Under the pieces are notes generated by a model. It had not been told where the DNA came from, made no database searches, and worked only from the letters and a program-made list of their open reading frames with translations. Shown in pieces: positions 57,021 to 64,000 of a stretch of DNA of 64,000 nt. Made by a program: the position numbers and the translations under genes. Source of the DNA: Harmonia axyridis (Eukaryota > Arthropoda > Insecta > Coleoptera > Coccinellidae); NCBI RefSeq assembly GCF_914767665.1, contig NC_059504.1, positions 21,454,501 through 21,518,500 of the forward strand. Direction: 5' to 3'. The first letter of the stretch is position 1; the number at the start of each line of letters is the position of its first letter.

Positions 57021-59817
57021 GATCATCAATGTCGGCTAAAAGTTGACCATAAACTCTTTTTGGAAGTCCTCAATAGACTTGGTTCCTTCTTGCCATAGAA
57101 TAATATCCCAAGTCAATGACCTATTCCTATTCCTCAGTTGAAGATCAACGCCATTCAAATTTTTGAAAAATTTCAGAAAAACCAATCAGTTTTAGAAAGT
57201 TTTGCGCGTTTGTTATAATATACCTACAACATTAGGAAAGCACCGACTTGAAATTAAGAGCTTTTGAGAATAATTAGTCGTTCATCATATTTTTTCATCG
57301 TTTTGATTTGATTTAATTTTGATTTTATCAAGGAATAACTTCCATTAAACAAATGAAATATTCATTATTCGAGCTGTTCGAAGCAGTTAAACTACGACTT
57401 TATAAATCTAATGAAAAAAGTTAGTCTATATCATGAATATTTCATCGGAACAACGAATACTCCACATCAATTTCAAAATCATGATATTTATGTATCTATA
57501 ACAGGGATTTATAATACCTATCAATGAATAGGGGTATACCTACTTTAGAACTGAAATTTGATTATATTAAATGTAATGTAGTGTATACAATGTATTAATA
57601 GATATACCATCCTGATAATAATTCTTTTTTATATAGTATATAACTTATAATTCTTGAAAACAATGAACAAATATTTTTTCATTGTCTAGGTACATGTGGT
57701 CTCCGAATGAGCAATTAGCTCGTCAATGAACGATCTCTAAAAAGCTCCTGACTTCTTAACTTTGTTTTTTTGTATATTCTTCTTACATTTTTTATTATTT
57801 TGATTATGCCATCAGCACGATTTTCGGCATGAAGCTTGAAATTGAAATTATTTTTCTTTTATAATCAATTTTTTTTTTTAACGTCCGTGTGAGGGGAAAA
57901 CCCTTAATATTATTATTTTTATTATTATTATTATTATCTCGAAGATATAGATAGTATTTCACTTGAAACTGAGATTTTGTGTTCCCATAGTTTTTTTTCA
58001 AATAGGTTTTTCCTTCTGAGTTATACCAAAATCAAAAACTATTCGTTTTTTATAGTGAAGGTTTTCGAAATTCATAAAAGTTTTATGAGAATTTTTCAGT
58101 CAAAGAATCATTTGCTGCAATTTATGAATTTTTTTCCTCTTTCTTGCTAAAATAAGAACATATCTACATTATACCTAGGAAACTGGAGATATTTCATTCA
58201 TTATTTTAGAGAAGTAGGTATATAGCCATCAAAGATTTTTGATAAACAACATTCAGCTTTGGAAAAATGTATATTTTTTTTCTATCTTAACGAAAAAAAT
58301 CATAAAAATGCTGAAATATTAATATTTTTCGTAGTGACGATCTGTAAAATTGGGTTGACCATCCAATTCAGCATAATCAATAAAAAAATTGAGGGGTACA
58401 ATTAGTCTGTATCTTTGAAGGGCTGTAACTTTTAAAAAAAGCCGAAATCGAAAAAATTTCATTGAAAATACAGACCTCAATTTCAATCAAGAAATCACCT
58501 TTGTTTTATCTTTTATTCTTAGTTAAATGTTCGGATTAAGAGGGTTTTATACCACGTGACATTCTCATGATCTGTCAAAGTTCTCTTCTCTTTCCTCAGC
58601 GTTTTTTATATCTCACCACTTCTCAGGACCAGTGTAGCAATGTCAAACGTTCCTCTGATTTACTGTCCTTTTCTTCCACACGAAAAATTTCAGAATAAGT
58701 ACCTTTTTATGTCTTTATTTTTAATTTTAGAAGAATCGTATTTTCAGCCTTCGACGAGACTTTTTGTATAATATTTTTATGTGGAAATTCACAAAAAAAT
58801 AAATGTTCGCTTGGAAAGTTATATCATGCATATATTCATTTTTCAATAAAAAATCAATCTTATTCTTTTTTTTCATTCCGAAAAAATTAATAAATAAATA
58901 CTTTCCGCAATGACAAACTCTTCAAAATGAATAATAGTGAAAACCTCATATAAATCGATGATTTCTAGCGTAAAATAAAGCTTACCTACTAATTTTTGAA
59001 CTGATCGCTGAAACGGTATAGACCCCTCTTAAGCTGTGATCACATGATTTTTTTGTTGGTATTGTTTTGGTAATTCAATATAATTCTTCATTTTGATTTT
59101 TTTTTATTTCTTCTTTTTCTTTCAACATTCATTGCCGATAGGTTACATGTAAGAATAGCTTCAAGCTAAATGTCGCCTATTTGTATTTGTAATAATTCGT
59201 TTATGTACTTTTTTTTCTGAATAAAGACGATTATTATTTCTTCTCGAATTTAGGTGCAATTTCAATACAATAATAAAATTGATATCCTAAGAGAAAACAC
59301 AATTTTTCGTGGAACTTCTAATCGACTCAACTAAATCATGTTAGGTGGGTTTGGTATGTAGGTATATGCCATTTGAGATTTGTTATATTTTCGTAAATCT
59401 ATTATTTTCTAGGAAATTGTAGGAATTACTGCTGTTAATAGTTAACGAAGGTATTTCTTTTTTCCAAATGTTCAGCCTACCCGTCAACTGATCAAATTCA
59501 ATGAAAATCAAATCTAAAATATAAATTCCCTAGAAAATATACTGGCACCAAGCCAAATCAATACAACAAATTATATCTATGGAAAAAATCGACTCCAGAA
59601 TCAACCATTGGCCTTCCAAAGTGAACCCAACAGATTCATAAAATGAACCCTTACACCTTAGTTCATAAGGTTAAAGGTCAATTTATCTGAATTTTCATTC
59701 CTCCAATGCTCGAACCGAAGGCTAACTTCACTAGGTCCGATACCATCCGACAACGTTCATTTAAATTTTAAAAAACGCAATCCCTCCCAGCTCTAATTTC
59801 TCCTTTTCTCCTTACAG
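57021..59817. other. AT-rich rest of intron 3 with 3' splice site
   Basis: 2.8 kb without recognised genes or repeats; an ATT microsatellite lies at 57910-57936. The acceptor tract TCTCCTTTTCTCCTTACAG ends at 59817. Confidence 0.6.
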
Positions 59818-60058
59818 ACCGCAACCAGACGCTTGGGACTGTGCTGCACGAACTGCGGCACCAGGACGACGACGCTGTGGCGTCGTAACAACGACGGCGA
59901 ACCGGTGTGCAACGCCTGCGGCCTATATTTCAAGTTGCACGGAGTGAATAGGCCCCTGGCCATGCGCAAGGACGGCATCCAGACCCGTAAGAGGAAGCCG
60001 AAAAAACAAGGTGGTGGTAGTGGGGAGCGAGACGACAGTAGCTCCACCTCCGTAGAAG
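59818..60058 (+). CDS. pnr: pannier C-terminal zinc finger exon (residues 170-249)
   Basis: Acceptor CCTTACAG|ACC lies at 59817/59818 and donor GTAGAAG|GTAAGT at 60058/60059. It starts in phase 0, continuous with the previous exon (KRL|TATRRLG), and ends in phase 1. It encodes the DNA-binding C-finger: Cys179-Thr-Asn-Cys182, TTTLWRRNNDGEPV, Cys200-Asn-Ala-Cys203, then NRPLAMRKDGIQTRKRKPKK. That basic tail contacts the minor groove and acts as a nuclear signal. A GGGSGE and Ser-rich linker follows. The remaining C-terminal half, normally with an amphipathic helix region, is not in this window. High GC relative to flanks supports purifying selection. Confidence 0.96.
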
Positions 60059-60729
60059 GTAAGTCAAGTCTTATTGGTTGGGATAGTTACCGGTGTTGCC
60101 GGATCTTTTTCTTCTCGTAGGCTTGTTGATGGCAGGACCGGAATTAGGAATGCAGGAAAAAAATACGGTTGTATGCTTACCGGCATTTATTTTCTCTAAT
60201 TATGTGGCTGCAAGATGTGGCAGAATGAACGCATTCTACCACATCTTGTTTAATAAAATTGTGTCAAATTTCTTATACAGAAAACTGTTTTGCTAACCCT
60301 TAGCTTTCATTGCTAAAATCACCAATTATGTGAAAACCCCATAGGAATCGGTAATTTATAAGAAGAAATATCTCTTATTAAGTTTTGAACTGAGCAACCA
60401 AGTATTCCCTCTCAAGAGGCACCAGTTTGGCAATTTCATTATGAATTTTGTTCGAGGAAATATTTCCTAATCTTTCCACTTCTTATTGTGTGATTCGTTG
60501 AATTGAATAAACGACAAATAACTACGTTTATGATGCGATCAACAATTGACTATTTTATTATCATACTTATATTGATTCTCGGAACTCTTTTGCCACGGAT
60601 TTATCTATTACCTATATCTGTCAAATTTCTGATACAGAAAGCTGTTCAACCAACCCACAATTTTCAATGCGAAAATCACTAAACGATATTTAAGAAAATA
60701 TTTCATTAATTTCAATAAAAATTCAGCAA

Positions 60730-60885
60730 ATTAGAGAAAATAATGTATAATACTCGTACAGAAGGCTCATTCCAACCACTCGTTCATTAAAAAACTCGCA
60801 AGTTTGTTGCTCGTTTTTGAATTTTGAACTCGTGGAAGAATATCAATGCCTTCTGCAATTGTATAATAAATAACTATTTGTTGTG
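60730..60885 (+). repeat. Repeat family H, copy
   Basis: Same order of blocks as 56345-56500 (ATAATGTATAATACTCGTAC to AATAAATAACTATT), with moderate divergence. The sequence just before (TTTCATTAATTTCAAT) also matches, so the repeat may extend left to about 60640. Confidence 0.8.
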
Positions 60886-61739
60886 GACCTATCTATTTCA
60901 TGTGAGACAAAATTATATCTTCTAAATTTTATGGTTTTTTGTTGAAAAATGTTTGGGAAATACTCGATTATGTGCCTTTCTATTTAATAATTAGATATCA
61001 TAATACGTAATACCAAAAGAAATAACATTTTGCCTGCAAAATTTTTCAATTGTTGTTCGAGAATGATATTTCGATATTTGTATCAACATAGGTAATCGCC
61101 AGATAGCTCGTAATTTTGAAAAAAAATGTAATGAGCGAAATGGCCGAGCAAAAAAATTTTATAACCAAGAGACTTTATCTTTTTAAATTTTATCTTTTAT
61201 CTTTATCATGACTACCTATATCACGAGAAAATAAGTCTAAAAGTCATGATTATATTTGAGAAATCAACAATTCTGAGGAAAACCCAAGTTTGGAGAATTA
61301 AATTTGGATTGATTATATGTAATCAGTTATTACAATTGTTGTAATTAATTATTTGGGTATTATTTCTCACGATTTTAATAGACGGAATTATTGTTCTTAA
61401 TTCGATTACATTTTTTATTTTAATTGGTAGAAGATATAAAATTGTTCTCTCTAAGATTTTGTACAAGTTTGGAATAATGTTCTGCATCTATAGTTGTAGA
61501 CATGGCTTTAATGAGTGTGCATCACTCCATTGTCCTGTTATTTTAATTATCATTTGTTCTTTAACTCCTTTTTTTTTGACCAATGCTGAAATGGCAGATG
61601 CTCTATGAAAATGGTTCGTTATTTTGAACTTTCATGTGCTCGTTCCAATATTTTTCGCAGATGTTGTCTTTTTTGAAATTGAAGTTATCCCTAAAGGAAG
61701 GTTTTTGTATACAAAATTCCTATTACCCAATTTGGATGT

Positions 61740-61953
61740 GTAGTTTAGTCATTACAGGGGGATGTGTTAATAGAGGTATATATCCCCCCAGGTCGATGAA
61801 TATCCATTATAAGTCACAATGCCCAATTATTTAATCGTGCAAAAATTTAATTAACGAATTCATCAACCAGCGGGTATATCCGAATATAACTAATATTTTT
61901 TTATAACTATTTTATCCCCTCCAAGGCTTATGTCTGGGTACGCCACTGTAGTC
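61740..61953. mobile_element. hAT MITE fragment (CAGTGGCGTA family)
   Basis: Shares TATATCC.CC, AAGTCACAA[C/T]GCCCAAT, TCATCAACCA and the end TGTCTGGGTACGCCACTG with 22738-23081. The left terminus is lost. Confidence 0.78.
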
Positions 61954-62624
61954 AAAAAACGTCTATTATTGTTGCTACATTTGGATTTGCCGGTCTTTTC
62001 TTCATGAGTTTAAAAAAAGGGACATAGAGGAAGGTCGCCTAATTTTGAATAACTTTTCTTATTCAACTTTTTTTGTGTGAAAAAAAGATATTTTATTTTT
62101 TTTTTGTGCCTAAAATATGTTATCAACTCAATAAGAACAGTATACGCTCACAAAAATATTTTTTTTTCTCAAAAGAACATATTAAATAGACCAAAGCAAA
62201 ATATAGCACTTTCAAATAGAAAAAAAAGGGTTCCCAAAATTGGATACCCTATCCAAAATTGGGAACCAATTTTTCCGAGCAAAAATCACACACATAAGCG
62301 TTCGTTTTCTCACTACCAGCACAGTCTTCGTGTGCCCATCGGAAACAAATTGAACACTGTACCCAGGTATATAACTACTGAATATTTCTGATATTTCATT
62401 AGAGAAGTTTGATTATTTTGAAATCGATGGAACTAATATCAAACAAGTGCGTAGATCTTTTTCTTCTTGGAGGGGGTAATCGAAAAAATTTTTTTGACGA
62501 TATTGTTTACTCATATCTATAATGTGAAAAAAAGAGGTTTGACAACGAAGTTTGAACCAAATTACTCGAAATTTTTTTTTTTTATTACAATTTTTTTTAT
62601 TGCAATTAGATTGTTCTTATCTTA

Positions 62625-63860
62625 TACTGGGTGTTCTTGAATTGGAGTAACGAATTAAAATAAGAGATTCCTTGGATAATTTTGAGAATAAAATGGTCCA
62701 TAAACATGAGCCCGCAAACGCTTTGTTTTCGAGATACAGGGTGTTTCTCGTTGTCCTACTTTTTTGTGATGCTCAACCAGTTTATCGAATCTTTATCAAT
62801 ATTCGCTAGAGAGTTGGTAAATAAGTACCAAAAGTTATAATTAATTCATTTATCATAGCTACCTAACTGGATCTCAATAATAATTTGAATTTTCCTGAGA
62901 ATTACTTCAGAGAGCTGTTTGAATTTTTTTCTAGAAATCGATTACAGATACGGCAAAACTTCAACAGACCAAAAAGTGTAGTACTGAACCAGAGTTTCTT
63001 TTCAAATTTTTCTGAACTAGGTACCAGGGGTTCACAAAAAAATAATTCTGGAGGAAGGAAGCGGACACCCTTCCAGTAAAAATTCAGACTGTAGATTGCA
63101 TTTAAAATTAGTATATCACATGATGAAAACTTCAAATGTATGCTAATTTATGTTAAATATCTTGTGAAGGGAAGGTGCTATAAGCGAAAAACTTTAATTT
63201 TACTTTAACACCTGTATCTCAAAAACAAAGCATTTGCGGTCTCATGTTATAGGACTTTTTTCTTGAAATGATCCGAGAAATATGTCATTTTCATTTCTAC
63301 CTCCAATTTTGGAACACCCTGTAGATATAGTCAATTCAAAACTGATGTGTTCACAAATAAATTGCAATTTGAATGAAACACAACAAATTGTACAACAAAG
63401 CCCAAACAATTTTTCGATGCGAATTACTCAGGTCAGTTCTTTGATAACTACATATTGAAATTTTGTGACGAGAAGATACAAAAAACCGAAAACAACGGGT
63501 AAGTCTATACCGATGACGAATACAAAAATCACAGATGGCAAATAAAGGGCGATGCCGAGAAAACGGATCATCATCATCATTCAGCCCGAAAAAACGGATA
63601 GATAAAGGAAAATAATGAACCTCGGAGAAAGACGAGCTCGTAGTCCAATAAAATTTCTCATCTTGAAAGCGATAATAAACTCATAAACCGTAAAGGGGTC
63701 CGATTTTTCAATTCAAAAGAAAGTAAAATGATTATTATTGGTTCATTTTATGGAGAATTTCTCGTTCTTCCTCTTTGCGAGATTTCTAATATTTAATTTT
63801 TTTTTAAATCTTGGGGGGGCGTAATTACCCCCAGTACCCTTCCATTTCTACGCCCTTGAT
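62625..63860 (+). repeat. Repeat family A, copy 3 (most complete)
   Basis: It begins with a foldback (about 62625 TACTGGGTGTTCTTGAATTG to 63322 GGAACACCCTGTAG) whose arms share GAGATACAGGGTGT / CTGTATCTCAAAAACAAAGC. It continues with TCAATTCAAAACTGATGTG, AAAACCGAAAACAACGGG, ATGGCAAATAAAGGGCG and TAATTACCCCCAGTACCC, and ends TTTCTACGCCCTTG. Same orientation as copy 1, opposite to copy 2. No coding capacity. Confidence 0.8.
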
Positions 63861-63887
63861 ATCAAAAATATCTAAATATTAAAAAAA

Positions 63888-63927
63888 ATTCTGATGATAG
63901 TATAATCTACTATACTATCATCAGAAT
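63888..63927. repeat. Perfect short hairpin
   Basis: ATTCTGATGATAGTATA and its exact complement TATACTATCATCAGAAT are separated by six bases. Immediately follows repeat A copy 3. Confidence 0.95.
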
Positions 63928-64000
63928 TTGTTTTAATCAATTGAAATTGGGAATACCCAAATTGTAGCGATTGAGAAAAATATATCATTCAAAAATTGGC

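Larger units (their letters stand above)
60060..62620. other. Following intron (partial) with small repeats
   Basis: No further pannier exon is seen to the window end. The region includes the H repeat at 60730-60885 and the hAT MITE piece at 61740-61950, listed separately. Otherwise AT-rich non-coding. Confidence 0.6.

Noticed and set aside
59793..60047. 84-codon minus-strand frame over the C-finger exon
   Set aside because: Antisense of the zinc-finger coding sequence.
39110..60058. Assignment of the GATA gene to serpent or GATAe instead of pannier
   Set aside because: The segment before the N-finger, the two-finger spacing and the QTRKRKPKK tail fit the Pannier/GATA4-6 class better. A protein search would settle it.
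1..64000. tRNA or rRNA genes
   Set aside because: No cloverleaf with A and B box consensus and no rRNA-like block was recognised by eye. A covariance-model scan would be decisive.

Overview
The window is eukaryotic and reads as an insect, most likely a beetle. It has AT-rich non-coding DNA, long introns, and dense decayed transposons (mariner, rosa-like, Tc1-like, hAT, Jockey-like LINE, foldback/MITE). It holds one recognisable host gene. Three GC-rich exons at 39110-39470, 52308-52480 and 59818-60058 splice in frame into the N-terminal 249 residues of a two-finger GATA factor. The sequence fits pannier (GATA4/5/6 class), the regulator of dorsal, heart and thoracic development that also controls elytral colour pattern in ladybirds. 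The remaining C-terminal exon(s) lie beyond the right edge. A ladybird source is plausible but cannot be proved from the sequence.

Layout: 1-24 kb is intergenic or distal upstream DNA made almost wholly of repeats. It includes a near-perfect 267-bp palindrome at the window edge, a mariner with both terminal repeats, hAT remnants, a short-ORF repeat, a LINE reverse transcriptase fragment and a Tc1-like fragment. A non-repetitive block with clustered GATA sites lies at 24.5-24.9 kb. A GC-rich block at 30.25-30.72 kb has a perfect CRE/ATF palindrome and an initiator-like motif, and is the best candidate for a pannier promoter and non-coding first exon. It is followed by an ~0.25-kb tandem repeat and by rearranged LTR ends carrying a tRNA-Lys-type primer-binding sequence. 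Intron 1 (about 8.4 kb if that exon is right) also holds a GC-richer conserved-looking block at 36.0-36.5 kb, a hAT copy and a minisatellite built on a palindromic GATCTACC unit ending ~570 bp before the coding exon. Intron 2 (12.8 kb) and intron 3 (7.3 kb) contain mariner, rosa-like and long-TIR elements separated by small unique blocks that are candidate enhancers. The right end repeats sequence families already seen at the left end.

The observation most worth following is architectural. At least four different repeat families occur as inverted pairs on opposite sides of the pannier coding exons (13.5/55.5 kb, 14.7/62.6 kb, 33.8/48.4 kb, 34.6/50.6 kb). Such pairs are substrates for inversion. 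In the ladybird Harmonia, pannier regulatory alleles that set colour pattern have been linked to rearrangement of this region, so the layout may matter for morph evolution. No operons, tRNAs, rRNAs or CRISPR arrays were seen.
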